Assembly (NCBI GenBank): GCA_009789175.1
Contig: CP046866.1
Span: forward strand, 1,736,001-1,800,000
DNA length: 64,000 nt
Reading direction: 5' to 3'
From: Salinibaculum litoreum
GTDB taxonomy: Archaea; Halobacteriota; Halobacteria; Halobacteriales; Haloarculaceae
The translations under genes were made by a program, and so were the position numbers. This document shows positions 13,993 to 23,396 of this stretch, one piece after another (within the stretch, counting starts at the first letter, position 1; each line of letters starts with the position of its first letter). Under the pieces are notes generated by a model that was not told the DNA's origin, searched no databases, and was given only the letters and a program-made list of their open reading frames with translations.

Positions 13993-14402
13993 TGTCCGCC
14001 CAGACCGAGAGTGCGGACCTTGACGAGCGTGACGTGCGCGCGCTGACTGAGTACATGACTGTCCTCGCTGATGTCGGCCAAGTCGCCGGCGCGGAGGACA
14101 TGTACGTCGTGACGACGGAGTCGGGTAGCGAGTACACGGTTGACCTCCGGCACGGCTCCTGTACCTGCCCGGACGCCGAGTACCGCGATGTCCGGTGTAA
14201 GCACATTCGTCGTGCCGAGTTCGCCACTGGCCGGCGACCCATCCCCGAGTGGGTCGATGCCGACGGGGTCAACGACCGACTAGGCGAGCACGTTGACGGT
14301 CCAGTCGCGACGGACGCCGCGGCCAACGACCAGGAAGAAGGGACGGAGCCGCTGCCGGACTTCGAGGACTACGACCCGAGCGCAGAGGTGGAGCATGTCT
14401 GA
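13992..14402 (+). CDS. SWIM zinc-finger protein
   Basis: The 136-residue protein has a SWIM signature CTCPDAEYRDVRCKHI (about residues 55-70), preceded by the usual beta hairpin (YVVTTESGSEYTVDLRHGS). SWIM domains bind nucleic acid or protein and are common in haloarchaeal viruses and plasmids. The C-terminal third is acidic. Its start overlaps the preceding gene and its stop lies within the next. Confidence 0.75.
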   Translation: MSAQTESADLDERDVRALTEYMTVLADVGQVAGAEDMYVVTTESGSEYTVDLRHGSCTCPDAEYRDVRCKHIRRAEFATGRRPIPEWVDADGVNDRLGEHVDGPVATDAAANDQEEGTEPLPDFEDYDPSAEVEHV

Positions 14403-14868
14403 GAAGCAAATTGTCCAGCGGAAGGCACGACTGTGGGCCCGCGACGAGGCCAGCGAGCGCGATCTCTCCGACGCCGAGCAGGAGTGTCTTCGGGACCTGC
14501 TGCAGAGCGACGAAGTGTTCGGTCAGCTCGTCACTGCTCAGCAAAACGCGGTCGCGTTGACCAGCGGGGAGGACGACGATCTCGTCGATGTCGTCGATCA
14601 CGCGAGTGATGCGGCTGGCGAGCTGGGCGAGGCTATCGACATCGTTCTGGACAAGCGCGTCGAGGAGGCGCGGGAGATCGTGGCGCTGGCCGAGGCCGCC
14701 AGCGAACTCGGCACCTGGGGCGTGTTCATCAAGCTGTACCGGGCAGGCTACACGTCCGTCGAGGACCTCCAGACGGTGAGTGAGTCAGACCTGGCCGATG
14801 CCGGCGCGCACCCGTCGGTCGCAGCAGAAATCAAGGCGTACGTCGACGACCAGGAGGTCGAATCATGA
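14395..14868 (+). CDS. Helical early protein with HhH-like end (157 aa)
   Basis: The 157-residue protein overlaps its neighbours at both ends (8 bp and ATGA). It is helical throughout. The C-terminal portion (KLYRAGYTSVEDLQTVSESD then ADAGAHPSVAAEIKAYV) has the pattern of a helix-hairpin-helix/SAM-like DNA-binding repeat as in RadA or UvrC tails. The N-terminal half is charged. It may act with the SWIM protein on viral DNA. Confidence 0.55.
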   Translation: MSEKQIVQRKARLWARDEASERDLSDAEQECLRDLLQSDEVFGQLVTAQQNAVALTSGEDDDLVDVVDHASDAAGELGEAIDIVLDKRVEEAREIVALAEAASELGTWGVFIKLYRAGYTSVEDLQTVSESDLADAGAHPSVAAEIKAYVDDQEVES

Positions 14869-14972
14869 AGCTGGAGACAGCACTGCCGCTGCCCCGCAAG
14901 CGGGAGTTCTACGTGCGACTCAGAACCGGCGACGACGGTGACGGCGTCGACCACGGGCTCAGGAAACGATGA
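14865..14972 (+). CDS. 35-residue basic peptide
   Basis: The mini-gene is linked by ATGA overlaps to both neighbours, which is the main evidence for translation. The product is basic with a short Asp/Gly segment (LPRKREFYVRLRTGDDGD). No function can be proposed. Confidence 0.5.
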   Translation: MKLETALPLPRKREFYVRLRTGDDGDGVDHGLRKR

Positions 14973-15229
14973 CCGAGGGAAAGGATGGGGATTCGAACCC
15001 ACGGTCATTCACCCACCCGGACACCGAGTTTCTTCTGAAACGGAGTCGGACCCCCGTGGACGTCGACGGCTACAAAAAAGGAGAGTTGACCGGTGAGGTC
15101 GAGTGCTGCGAGTGCGGCGCGTCGGCGGGGAACATCGATGCCATCTGCCACGACAAGACCTGCCCGCAGCGGGACGTCTTCTCCGAGTGGTGGCGGGGGA
15201 GCCACCCGAATAGCTACCGTTCGGACTGA
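14969..15229 (+). CDS. Small zinc-binding protein (86 aa)
   Basis: This last gene of the plus early operon encodes a Cys cluster, CCECGASAGNIDAICHDKTC (about residues 46-65), that should bind one zinc. The frame ends at 15229, overlapping by about 16 bp the 3' end of the convergent late transcript. It resembles small zinc proteins of the left operon. Confidence 0.6.
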   Translation: MTEGKDGDSNPRSFTHPDTEFLLKRSRTPVDVDGYKKGELTGEVECCECGASAGNIDAICHDKTCPQRDVFSEWWRGSHPNSYRSD

Positions 15230-15552
15230 CTTGGACCGCTATCCTGTTTTACGTCAGCTCTCCCACGTCCGAAGTGCAGTGTCCTGGTAGGTAACTTGGC
15301 GGTTTTGAAGGTGTGGACCGAATATCCCATCGCCCATTTAAAGAGTATCTCGGCGAGCATCAGAGCAAGCAGCCGACAATCCTCGGCGATCGCAGCTGCC
15401 GAGACGGCCCACTTGGCAAGGTTCATGCTCAGGTTTTGAATCGCTTCTTTCGGGAGGTCCGTATCCCGGAGCCACCTTGCTGCCAGGACGAGTGGTTGCG
15501 GCCCTGCTTCGTTGACCAAAACTGTCCTCCCGTCAATTTTGTAATATTCCAT
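15214..15552 (-). CDS. Distal late-operon protein (112 aa)
   Basis: The ATG at 15552 follows a strong Shine-Dalgarno (GGGAGGT), which supports an independent start although the upstream frame reads over it. The product begins with a small beta hairpin (YYKIDGRTVLVNEAG), followed by a hydrophobic helical middle (SAAAIAEDCRLLALMLAEIL). It could be a tail-associated or lysis-related membrane-active protein. It ends convergent with the early plus operon. Confidence 0.5.
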   Translation of the reverse strand: MEYYKIDGRTVLVNEAGPQPLVLAARWLRDTDLPKEAIQNLSMNLAKWAVSAAAIAEDCRLLALMLAEILFKWAMGYSVHTFKTAKLPTRTLHFGRGRADVKQDSGPSQSER

Positions 15553-16205
15553 ACGCGATCTACCTCCCGATAACGTAAAAGGCTCGGGAGGGGTTGTCCT
15601 GAGATGCCGGCGTCCTCAAGCGCTGCCTGGACATGCCCGACCGGATCGCCGCCGGCGAGCTCGTCGCCGCCCTCGTGGTCGTCGACGTCGGTCACGTTGG
15701 CCTCCTGGTGCCCGCAGACGTCGTACCCCGAGCCGTCAACGCTGCGGAAGATGTAGACGTGATGCTGACTCTCGTCGAGGACGCCGTCCCGATAGGCAAC
15801 CGACAACAGGGCGTACTGCCGACCGCCGTCGACGATGCGGTACTTCTTCGTCGACAGCGGATTCCAGCGGTAGCCGTATGACCACAGCGCCTTCGCGAGC
15901 GCGAGCAGCCCGCCGGCGTAGTGTGTGATGTACTCGGCGCCGCCGTCATTGGGATCGGCCTCCTCGGTCTTGTCGCGGGTCAGGTCGCGGTCGACCGTCC
16001 GACCGATCAGTCGCCCCAGAAGCCGCTCAACGCCCCGGCTGTGGAGAATGCGCTCGACGAGCGGCTGGGCGACGATCCGAACGCGTTCGAGGGCGATCGC
16101 CCGTCGCGGCCCGACGGGCTGGAGCTTGACAACCGCAAGAACGAGCAGGATGGTCAACAGCGATGCAGCTATCGGATTCGATAGGATGGTCTCTGTGGGT
16201 GTCAT
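15429..16205 (-). CDS. Membrane-anchored late protein, C-terminus doubtful
   Basis: The frame encodes 258 residues with an N-terminal transmembrane helix (AASLLTILLVLAVV, about residues 13-28) and a soluble domain with ITHYAGGLLALAKALWSYGY and a beta region. The last ~40 codons overlap the next gene and have atypical Ser/Thr/Trp/Arg composition. Reading one base differently near 15600 would end the protein at a TAG at 15560-15562, just ahead of the next gene's Shine-Dalgarno. The native gene is therefore probably 15560-16205 with a frameshift. The role is unknown; its position after the fibre gene suggests a late protein. Confidence 0.55.
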   Translation of the reverse strand: MTPTETILSNPIAASLLTILLVLAVVKLQPVGPRRAIALERVRIVAQPLVERILHSRGVERLLGRLIGRTVDRDLTRDKTEEADPNDGGAEYITHYAGGLLALAKALWSYGYRWNPLSTKKYRIVDGGRQYALLSVAYRDGVLDESQHHVYIFRSVDGSGYDVCGHQEANVTDVDDHEGGDELAGGDPVGHVQAALEDAGISGQPLPSLLRYREVDRVWNITKLTGGQFWSTKQGRNHSSWQQGGSGIRTSRKKRFKT

Positions 16206-16243
16206 GGTGAGAACAGCGGAAACGGTGGTGTGTGTCTCCCCGA

Positions 16244-19200
16244 TCAGACGTCGCGAGCGGTCCGCCGGACCGACGCCCGGATGCGCTCCAGCGTATCGGA
16301 TAGCGTCGGCCGCGACCCCAGCGTCAGCCGGATCTCGCGTGGCGACTCGTCAACGCTGTTGAGCCGATACCCGTCGCCCGGTGGGCTGGGGAGTCGCGAG
16401 GGGTCGATCTCGTCAATCAGATCGAAGCCGGCCTCCTGGCGCGGGATTGTGACATCAGCCGTCCACAGTGGCTCGTCCAGTTGCTGGACCAGAAACGTCG
16501 CCGCCTCCTCGCATTCGGCGTCGGTCGTCAGTGCTGTAATATCCTCGACGACGGGATTTTGGAAGTCAGTGCCAGCCTGGAACGCTTCGCCTCTGGCCTT
16601 CTCCTCGTAGTCGATAGCATACGTCTCGCCGTCAGTCATCGCCGAGTCGGCCGCCCCGGCGTTGATGTTGCCGAGCAGATACTCCATCGTATAATCGCCT
16701 GCGCTCCCCCGCTCGAACTCCTCGCCGGTCGAGGGGTCGTAGACCCGCTCGCTGTCCTTCTTGATGCGGTCGTTGTCCAGTGACGTGCCGCCGGGGTCCG
16801 CGACGAACGTCTCACCTGTGACGCGCTCGGTGCGGCCGCGAATGACTGCGCGATGGATCTCTCCCGCGATGTTTTTGGTGACGTTGTAGTCGGCCAGCTC
16901 CGGATCCGCGTCGCTGGTCCGCTGGCCGGGCAGACACGCGACGAGTCGAATGTCGTCGATGCTGGGGTCCCACTGCAGCTCCCAGATGATGTCTGCCCGG
17001 TCGCCCAGTTCGTTGATGATGACGATTGCACGGTCTTCGAGCGGGCGGGCCACGGTCGGCGTGTTCAGCGAGTCGTATGTGAGCGTCAGCTCTGAGAGCG
17101 TCTGCGGCTCTGTCCGATGCCGTGTGACGCTCGTCTCGACCTCCGTGTCGTCGCTGGTTGCGTCCACGCCCCCCAATGTCGCGCGGGCTATGAACGTCCC
17201 GTAGGACGATCCAAAGTCAGTCTCCAGCGTCTCGGTCCCCGCCGTAGTCGTGAACGCAGACTCGTCTGGGTCTTCGCCAGGAGCCACGCCGAGTGCTTGG
17301 CCGTTGGCCGTCGACGACAGTGTCGCCTCCAGGCGTGCGCCGGTCGCCCGGAGGAGGGGGGGCACGTGGAAATCGATATCGACCGGGGCGTACAGGCCGG
17401 GCGGGCCATCGAGTTTATTGTCAGCGTTGAGTGTGTTGTCGAAGTTCGACCCCGTCCAGTAGTCGGTGTCGAACAGGGCGATGCAATCAATATAGACTGT
17501 CCCGCCCGCGGCGTCGCCGCCATCGGTCGTCTGGATCTCGAACGTTGTCGAACCCGACAAATCTGGTTTGTCGGGGTCATCACCGATGTCGACCCATGCG
17601 ACGTCCGTCTCGCCACTCCGCTCCCTCTGCGACGAGCGGAAGTAGTAGCCGACCTCCTGTCCATCTGCGTAGAGGGTGATGGTGCCATAGAAATCATCCC
17701 CCGCTCTGATGTAGATCCCATAGTCGGAGGCGTCAAGATCGTAGTCGAGGTCGACCGTCCACTGGGCTTTCGTGTATCCGGGCGAGTCCGTCACATCGAT
17801 CGCGACGGCCTCCGTGGACGTCCAGTTCGTCGAGATATTGCCGACGATGTTGTCCTCGTTGATCTCCTGTGGCGTCTCGATGTAACACGTCCGCGCCGGT
17901 CGGAGTTGGTCGCCCTCGTTGATGATCGGCGCTGCTGGCGCTGCTGTTATCAGGTAGTCATCGAACCCGGACGTGGCATCGAGCGTCGTGATGAGCTGAT
18001 TCTCGGCCGCAGGGGGATCATCGACTGTGTGCGGGATGCCGACCGTCGAGAGAATGTCTCTGATGACAGTATGCGCCCCGTCACCGCCAGCCGACGGCTG
18101 GCGCTCGACAACCTGCCGGATGTCGTCGCTGGCGCTACCCTTGCGGATGCCGCCGCGACCAACGAGTTCGACGCCGGCGGGCGTCTCGCGGATCTCGGCC
18201 AGCTGCGTGATCGGGAGTCGGTCGCCATCCCGCCAGACGCGCATGGGCTGGCGCTCCCACGCATCACTCTCGGCCCAGTGACTGTCCTGGCGGACCGGGA
18301 TGACGACCTCCGGGAGATCGTTGAGCGTCGGCTTGGCCTGTGCATCCTCGCCGGGCTGGAGTGTGCGTGTCGTCCCATCGGGATGGTCGATCTCAACGTA
18401 CCACCCCTGCGATGGGACAGCGCGCTGATGGACGCCAGCATCAGTTGTCGTCACTTGGAGAGAGTCACTGGCCGTCGAGTAGGGGGTGTACGCTTCGACT
18501 TCGAACTGATAGGTCTTGCCTGGCTGGACCGTGTCGTCCGTGTAGGACTCCGTGTTGGGGCCGAGTGAGGCGATCTGTTGGACCGGCCCGAAGCCACTCT
18601 CGTATTGCTTCCGTCGGTAGATGCGAAACCCATCCTCGTTATCGGCGTTGTCCGTCCACGACAGTGTGACACTCGTCTCGTCGACTGCCGCGGTCGTCGG
18701 CCCAGATGGCGACGGGAACGCCGTGACGGTCGAGACTGATGTCGTCCACGCACCGGTACGATGCTCGGTCTCTGTACGCGCTCTGACCTCGTACTCCTCG
18801 CCGTCCTCGCGGCCGACGAACTCCATCGTGAGTGTGTCGTAGTTGCCGATAAACTCGGCGAACCCTGCGGCGCTGGAGTCCCACGACGACTGGTCCGTCT
18901 CGCGAATCTGGATGCGGACATCGCCGTAGTTGGACGGCGCAGTCTCGCGATCAACCGCGACCTCGTCTTCGACGCCGTTGCCCAGCTGTGGCTGGTCTTC
19001 GTCTGGAAGGTCTGTTGTGACAGGAGTTGCTGTCGCTGATTTTTCTCCGACCTCATTGCTTGCAGTGACTTTCATCACGTATTCCTCACCAGTCCGAAGT
19101 CCAGTTACTGTCGTACTGGTCGTGTCTGCTGGGAGGTCAGTGACATCTGTCCATGTTGCGCCACCATCACGACTTTTCGAGATTTTGTATTTATCCTCGT

Positions 19201-19924
19201 CATCGGCTACATCGGTCCACGAAAGATCAACTTCTGTTGCTCGTACATCAGTAACCGTAACATCGGTTGGTGCTGCAGGTGGCGTCTGAGCAGTGATGAT
19301 GACATGTGGGCCAGACTTCGATGACCCAGTCGATACATTGCTCAGCTGTGTGCCAGCTTCAGTGCCCCCGTCACCCCCATCAGTCGTGCTCTCTGCATCG
19401 GCTCCATCACCGCCGGCACCTGTTCCATCGCCATCCTCTGCATCCGACCCACCGTGGTTTCCAGCACCTCCGCGCCCCCCTCGAGCACCGCCGCCACCTG
19501 CCCCGGCTCCGTAGCTATTGTAATCCTTGCCGCCAGCACCGCCGCCACCACCTTCACCAAGTGCGATGATTGCACCTGACAATGTCGTTAGTACCGACGG
19601 AGCGCCGCCGCCGCCACCATACGTATAATTTCTGGTCCCATTTCCACCAGACAACTGGTTATATGGCGTTGACCCGCCTGGCCCACCGTCATTGCTTGAG
19701 TTACCATCAGCACCATCTTGCCCAACATACACCACAAGCGTTTCGCCACCAGTGACATCGTATCGCCCAGTTATTTTCCCACCGGCACCCCCATCGGTCA
19801 GACCATAGTCACGGCTACGGCCTCCAGACCCACCGGACCCGCCAACGACCTCAATATCAACCGCAACAGCATCTGTCGGCACTTCGTACGTGTGCTGGCT
19901 GTTGGGCGTATCGTAGGTCGGCAT
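16244..19924 (-). CDS. Glycine-rich, fibronectin-III tail fibre/tip protein
   Basis: The 1226-residue protein is the largest late product. An N-terminal glycine-rich domain (about residues 30-190, many GG pairs) resembles the polyglycine-sandwich adhesin domains of phage fibres. Three fibronectin type III-like modules follow (about 215-305, 315-405, 410-495). The long C-terminal part includes a carbohydrate-binding-like beta sandwich (about 680-790) and a tail-hub-like end. It probably forms the tail tip that touches the host surface. The N-terminal quarter uses more A/T at third positions than the rest, a sign of domain exchange. Confidence 0.78.
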   Translation of the reverse strand: MPTYDTPNSQHTYEVPTDAVAVDIEVVGGSGGSGGRSRDYGLTDGGAGGKITGRYDVTGGETLVVYVGQDGADGNSSNDGGPGGSTPYNQLSGGNGTRNYTYGGGGGAPSVLTTLSGAIIALGEGGGGGAGGKDYNSYGAGAGGGGARGGRGGAGNHGGSDAEDGDGTGAGGDGADAESTTDGGDGGTEAGTQLSNVSTGSSKSGPHVIITAQTPPAAPTDVTVTDVRATEVDLSWTDVADDEDKYKISKSRDGGATWTDVTDLPADTTSTTVTGLRTGEEYVMKVTASNEVGEKSATATPVTTDLPDEDQPQLGNGVEDEVAVDRETAPSNYGDVRIQIRETDQSSWDSSAAGFAEFIGNYDTLTMEFVGREDGEEYEVRARTETEHRTGAWTTSVSTVTAFPSPSGPTTAAVDETSVTLSWTDNADNEDGFRIYRRKQYESGFGPVQQIASLGPNTESYTDDTVQPGKTYQFEVEAYTPYSTASDSLQVTTTDAGVHQRAVPSQGWYVEIDHPDGTTRTLQPGEDAQAKPTLNDLPEVVIPVRQDSHWAESDAWERQPMRVWRDGDRLPITQLAEIRETPAGVELVGRGGIRKGSASDDIRQVVERQPSAGGDGAHTVIRDILSTVGIPHTVDDPPAAENQLITTLDATSGFDDYLITAAPAAPIINEGDQLRPARTCYIETPQEINEDNIVGNISTNWTSTEAVAIDVTDSPGYTKAQWTVDLDYDLDASDYGIYIRAGDDFYGTITLYADGQEVGYYFRSSQRERSGETDVAWVDIGDDPDKPDLSGSTTFEIQTTDGGDAAGGTVYIDCIALFDTDYWTGSNFDNTLNADNKLDGPPGLYAPVDIDFHVPPLLRATGARLEATLSSTANGQALGVAPGEDPDESAFTTTAGTETLETDFGSSYGTFIARATLGGVDATSDDTEVETSVTRHRTEPQTLSELTLTYDSLNTPTVARPLEDRAIVIINELGDRADIIWELQWDPSIDDIRLVACLPGQRTSDADPELADYNVTKNIAGEIHRAVIRGRTERVTGETFVADPGGTSLDNDRIKKDSERVYDPSTGEEFERGSAGDYTMEYLLGNINAGAADSAMTDGETYAIDYEEKARGEAFQAGTDFQNPVVEDITALTTDAECEEAATFLVQQLDEPLWTADVTIPRQEAGFDLIDEIDPSRLPSPPGDGYRLNSVDESPREIRLTLGSRPTLSDTLERIRASVRRTARDV

Positions 19925-21084
19925 CAGAGCACCTCCTCGCGAGCGACCAGCCCCATCGACGGCTGTGCGTCACATATCAGGTCACTCGCAATCGGGTCCA
20001 AGAGTGTTTCCAGCCCGCTCGGAATCGGGCCTGTTGCGTTGTCTGGGCGTGCCCACAGCGCGTCGGCATACCCGCGCGACAGCCTGAGCGAGAGCGTGTA
20101 GTAGCTTGTCGGCGACGTCGTCGGATCCTGCCACTCAACGCGCGCCCGGACGCGAGCCAGCCCGATCTCCCGGATGTCGACGTCGAACAGCTCCCAGTCA
20201 CTCGACGTTCCGAGTGAGACCGACGACCACGCGCCAGCGGCGTCATCCCAGCGCTCGGCCCGGATGCCCGGCGCCGACTGTTCGTCGAAGAATAGTCGCA
20301 GGAGGCCGTTCTCGAGGACGACTTCGCCCTGATACTCGTGGGCCGTGCTAAAGCACTTCTGCCAGACGACATTGTCATCGGCGTCTGTGACGCTTGGCTC
20401 GCCCCTCGCGTCCCAAAGCCGAGGGTCGGTCGCGCCCTCGTCTGCGTAGGGCAACTCCATCAGGATGACCGGATAGCTGTTGGTCGCTGCGTCGTAGAAC
20501 GGCGACTGCGTCACGTCGAGGATATTGACATCTCCCAGCCGCGTGGTCCGAGTCGCCTGAACGGCCGGGTCAGCCCGCTCGCCTGTCTCGGGATCGAACC
20601 ACCGAACCTTGCTGGCGGCGCTTGGGACACCGACCACCGCCGTCGTGTCGTTGCCACCACCCAGCGGCTCAACCTGCTGGATCGACGTCCTGATCGACCG
20701 CCAGTGGCTGGCGATGCTTCCAGAGTCGTTCAGTGCGATGTCGCCTTGTTGGAATTGTGTTGAGCGAGGGTCTACTGGACTGATGTTTGCTCGCGACACA
20801 GTGACGTACCGGTCATCAGGAGACGCTCCACCGACTGCGTGATAAGGCAATGGCTGACTAAATCCTGTGGCAAGCTCGCGGAGCTCTTGAGCGCGAATCT
20901 CTGCATATTTATCAGGATATTCAACAGTCAGCGTCCGCTCACCAGGGTCACTCGCGATAGATTGAACATCACCAGTATCCGAGCCGAGGATCGCTTGGAC
21001 TGTTTGCTGTTGGCTGGCGGTACTCCCTGCGCTTGTCGTGCCACCCTGTGGGATGGGCACGGCGTACAATTCCATGTCAGGCAT
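19924..21084 (-). CDS. Tail tip protein (386 aa)
   Basis: The ATG at 21084 (MPDMELYAVPIPQGG) lies just after the upstream gene's stop. The product is beta-rich with no membrane segment: a Ser/Gln-rich N-terminal stretch, a middle domain with WFDPETGERADPAVQ, and a C-terminal part (SLRLSRGYADALWARPDN). It overlaps the fibre gene by one base. It lies between tape measure and fibre, so it is probably a distal tail or baseplate-like protein. No sequence family was recognised. Confidence 0.65.
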   Translation of the reverse strand: MPDMELYAVPIPQGGTTSAGSTASQQQTVQAILGSDTGDVQSIASDPGERTLTVEYPDKYAEIRAQELRELATGFSQPLPYHAVGGASPDDRYVTVSRANISPVDPRSTQFQQGDIALNDSGSIASHWRSIRTSIQQVEPLGGGNDTTAVVGVPSAASKVRWFDPETGERADPAVQATRTTRLGDVNILDVTQSPFYDAATNSYPVILMELPYADEGATDPRLWDARGEPSVTDADDNVVWQKCFSTAHEYQGEVVLENGLLRLFFDEQSAPGIRAERWDDAAGAWSSVSLGTSSDWELFDVDIREIGLARVRARVEWQDPTTSPTSYYTLSLRLSRGYADALWARPDNATGPIPSGLETLLDPIASDLICDAQPSMGLVAREEVL

Positions 21085-21086
21085 CA

Positions 21087-21704
21087 CTATGACGTGTTCT
21101 GCTTCTGGGAGACTGGCGAGCCGAGTGACGCCAGTTCGACGCAAGACATCGACACGGTGGCCGTCGACGACTCTTGCTCGGCATCGAAGTTCACCTCGGG
21201 CTGCTCAGGAGCCACGCTAAGTGCGGGGAACTCCTCACCGTACATCCCAATCGAGAGCGTCGCCGCGTGGCCGTCAGGGTAGTCGTTTTTATCAGGTGGT
21301 GCCGGACGTGAGTCGATCTCGGCCAGCTGGAGGACGCGGTCGAGCAGCTGTATCTGCTTATACGGCTTCGCGCCCGTCTGGTCCCACGTCGGATGCCCGT
21401 CGCCTGTCCCCCAACGGTTGCTCGAGCCCTCGCTGATTTGCCCCTCAACCTCTGTAATATGTTGCCCGCCACCGAGATCGACTAAAATTTGCTGCTTCTT
21501 GCCATCGCTGGGCGCATCACCGCCAAGCTGCTCATAGATGTCCGTCAGGATATCGACGACATTGCTCCCGCCCTCGATTAGATAGCCCGTCCGATGTTGA
21601 TGACTGAGACGGAGATTCGCATCCATCACGAACTGGAAGTCTTCGACTTCGCCGTCGTCGTCGATATCGAACCGTGGCATGTCGAGAATCCACTGCAGCG
21701 CCAT
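21087..21704 (-). CDS. Distal tail protein candidate (205 aa)
   Basis: The 205-residue product, immediately after the tape measure gene (one-base overlap), begins MALQWILDMPRFDIDDDGEV. It has a helical middle (IKE-like LLDRVLQLAEID) and a beta-rich end. In siphoviruses this position holds the distal tail protein that joins tube to tip. The sequence itself does not prove this. Confidence 0.55.
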   Translation of the reverse strand: MALQWILDMPRFDIDDDGEVEDFQFVMDANLRLSHQHRTGYLIEGGSNVVDILTDIYEQLGGDAPSDGKKQQILVDLGGGQHITEVEGQISEGSSNRWGTGDGHPTWDQTGAKPYKQIQLLDRVLQLAEIDSRPAPPDKNDYPDGHAATLSIGMYGEEFPALSVAPEQPEVNFDAEQESSTATVSMSCVELASLGSPVSQKQNTS

Positions 21705-23278
21705 TAGAGGCCTCCCGGGAAGTCAAGTTGGTCGCTGATGTACCGCTCGGGGTCGCGCAGGAACTTCTGCAGTTCCCGCTCGTTGCTGATATCCAGCGCC
21801 GTCTCCACCTCGTTCGTGAGGTCGACATTAACCGTCACTTCAGGTCGGTCTGGCGTTCCCCGCGAGGATTCCGACTGGGTGGTGTCAGCCGAGCCGCCAG
21901 AGCCGCCTGATCCGCCAGCTGTCGAGTTGTCCCCACTGGAGTCGAGCCGGCTCTGGAGACGCTGGCGTGTGTTTGGTGCCAAACCGCCGTCGCGGAATTC
22001 GACGCCCATAGTGAGGGACGGTTGCTGACTGAGAACTCGTTGGATGAGGCGCCGGTCTTTCTCCGGCAGGTCGGAGAGTCCGGTCACTGGACCAGAGTTA
22101 GACGTCCCGGTCTGGTCCAGTGACGGTGCGTCTGCGTCTGGATCTGGCGTGGGGGAGATCGTCCCCGTCGCCGACGTCGTCGAGCCGGCCATGATTGGGG
22201 CCTGCTCCGATGCTATCGTCGAGAGGATGAGCTCTCTGTTCGTCATCCGCTCGTCCTCCGGGATGTTCTCCCCGATACCCGTCGGTGAGATGGTGTCTTC
22301 GCCGGCGATGTCAGCGAACATCCCACGTGAGATCGGGCCGAAGGCACCAGCTGCTGGGCCGCCACCACTCGCCAGGACCGTTTTCGCCAATGCCCCTCCA
22401 GCAATCGCGATGGAGCCCCCAATAGCGAGCTCCTCCCATGGCAGACCACCGCCGGTTCCATCTCCAGTATTGTCGCCAGTGTTGTCGCCTGTGTCCTCCG
22501 CCGAACCCTCTCCCTGGGCTTGTTCGATGAGGTCGTCGACGTTGATAGGGAACGCGTCTGTGTTCAAGACATTACCCAGACTCAGAGGGAACGTGTTCTT
22601 TGGGAGAATGTTCGTCAGCGATACAAGAGGCGTAGCCGAGAGCAGCGCTCCGACTCCAATCGGTAGCGGATCTTTGAGTATGTTCGTCTCTTTGATAGGT
22701 AGATCTGAGCCAACAACGTCGCTCGCAAGCACAAGTGGAGTGGTGGCAAGCAATGCCCCAACCCCGATAGGGAGAGGGTCTTCAACAACGTCTCCCACAC
22801 TGAGCGTTGTGTCAATAACATCCCCAGTTGTGATTTTGATTGGGTCAATGGCACCAGAGATGACGCTATCCCAGGCAACTTGAGAGATGCTGGTGGCGAC
22901 TGCAGTGGCGAGAATCCCCCCACCAATGAGAAGATTGCCGATGTTAGGCAGGCGGGGGAGTTGTAGACCGCCCCCCTGTTGCGCAGCCATCTCGTTCGCG
23001 TCAAGATTTTCGCGTAGCAGTGTGTTCCGCTCTTCAGCCAGATCGACTAACTCGGAGCCGTGGTCCACGATGGTGGTCAAATGTTTGTTCGCTGTATCCA
23101 GTGCTCCAGTCATCGCAGACTGTGGACGACCTCCAGCCTTGTCGGCTGCGAGTTGTGATGCTGAGACCGTAGCCTCAACTTCAATCGGACCGACATCTTC
23201 CAGTTCCTGTTCGATGCGACTGACGCTGTTTCTGTCGAGCTTTGCCTCAATTACGGATTCTACTGAAAAGTCTGTCAT
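21704..23278 (-). CDS. Tail tape measure protein
   Basis: The 524-residue protein has an N-terminal helical region (about 1-115), hydrophobic segments (about 115-145 and 285-305), duplicated PLPIGVGALL units near 165 and 205, Gly/Asp-rich linkers, and a C-terminal domain. Length, hydrophobic patches and its place between tail chaperone and distal tail gene identify it as the tape measure. By the usual relation of about 0.15 nm per residue, the tail would be near 80 nm. The gene is separated from the chaperone by an inserted membrane-protein gene. Confidence 0.72.
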   Translation of the reverse strand: MTDFSVESVIEAKLDRNSVSRIEQELEDVGPIEVEATVSASQLAADKAGGRPQSAMTGALDTANKHLTTIVDHGSELVDLAEERNTLLRENLDANEMAAQQGGGLQLPRLPNIGNLLIGGGILATAVATSISQVAWDSVISGAIDPIKITTGDVIDTTLSVGDVVEDPLPIGVGALLATTPLVLASDVVGSDLPIKETNILKDPLPIGVGALLSATPLVSLTNILPKNTFPLSLGNVLNTDAFPINVDDLIEQAQGEGSAEDTGDNTGDNTGDGTGGGLPWEELAIGGSIAIAGGALAKTVLASGGGPAAGAFGPISRGMFADIAGEDTISPTGIGENIPEDERMTNRELILSTIASEQAPIMAGSTTSATGTISPTPDPDADAPSLDQTGTSNSGPVTGLSDLPEKDRRLIQRVLSQQPSLTMGVEFRDGGLAPNTRQRLQSRLDSSGDNSTAGGSGGSGGSADTTQSESSRGTPDRPEVTVNVDLTNEVETALDISNERELQKFLRDPERYISDQLDFPGGL

Positions 23279-23396
23279 GTGTCGTGTGGCATATTTTTTG
23301 ATCTGGGGTCTCGCGATGTCTTCAGCTCAGCACACAGAGTCTGATCGCTGAGTCGGCGGGTGAGAGGGGGCTACAATGCTTGCGACATGCCAAGTG

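Noticed and set aside
17117-18568. Plus-strand frame of 483 codons inside the tail fibre
   Set aside because: Antisense artefact; the minus-strand fibre frame has recognisable FnIII motifs and acidic composition.
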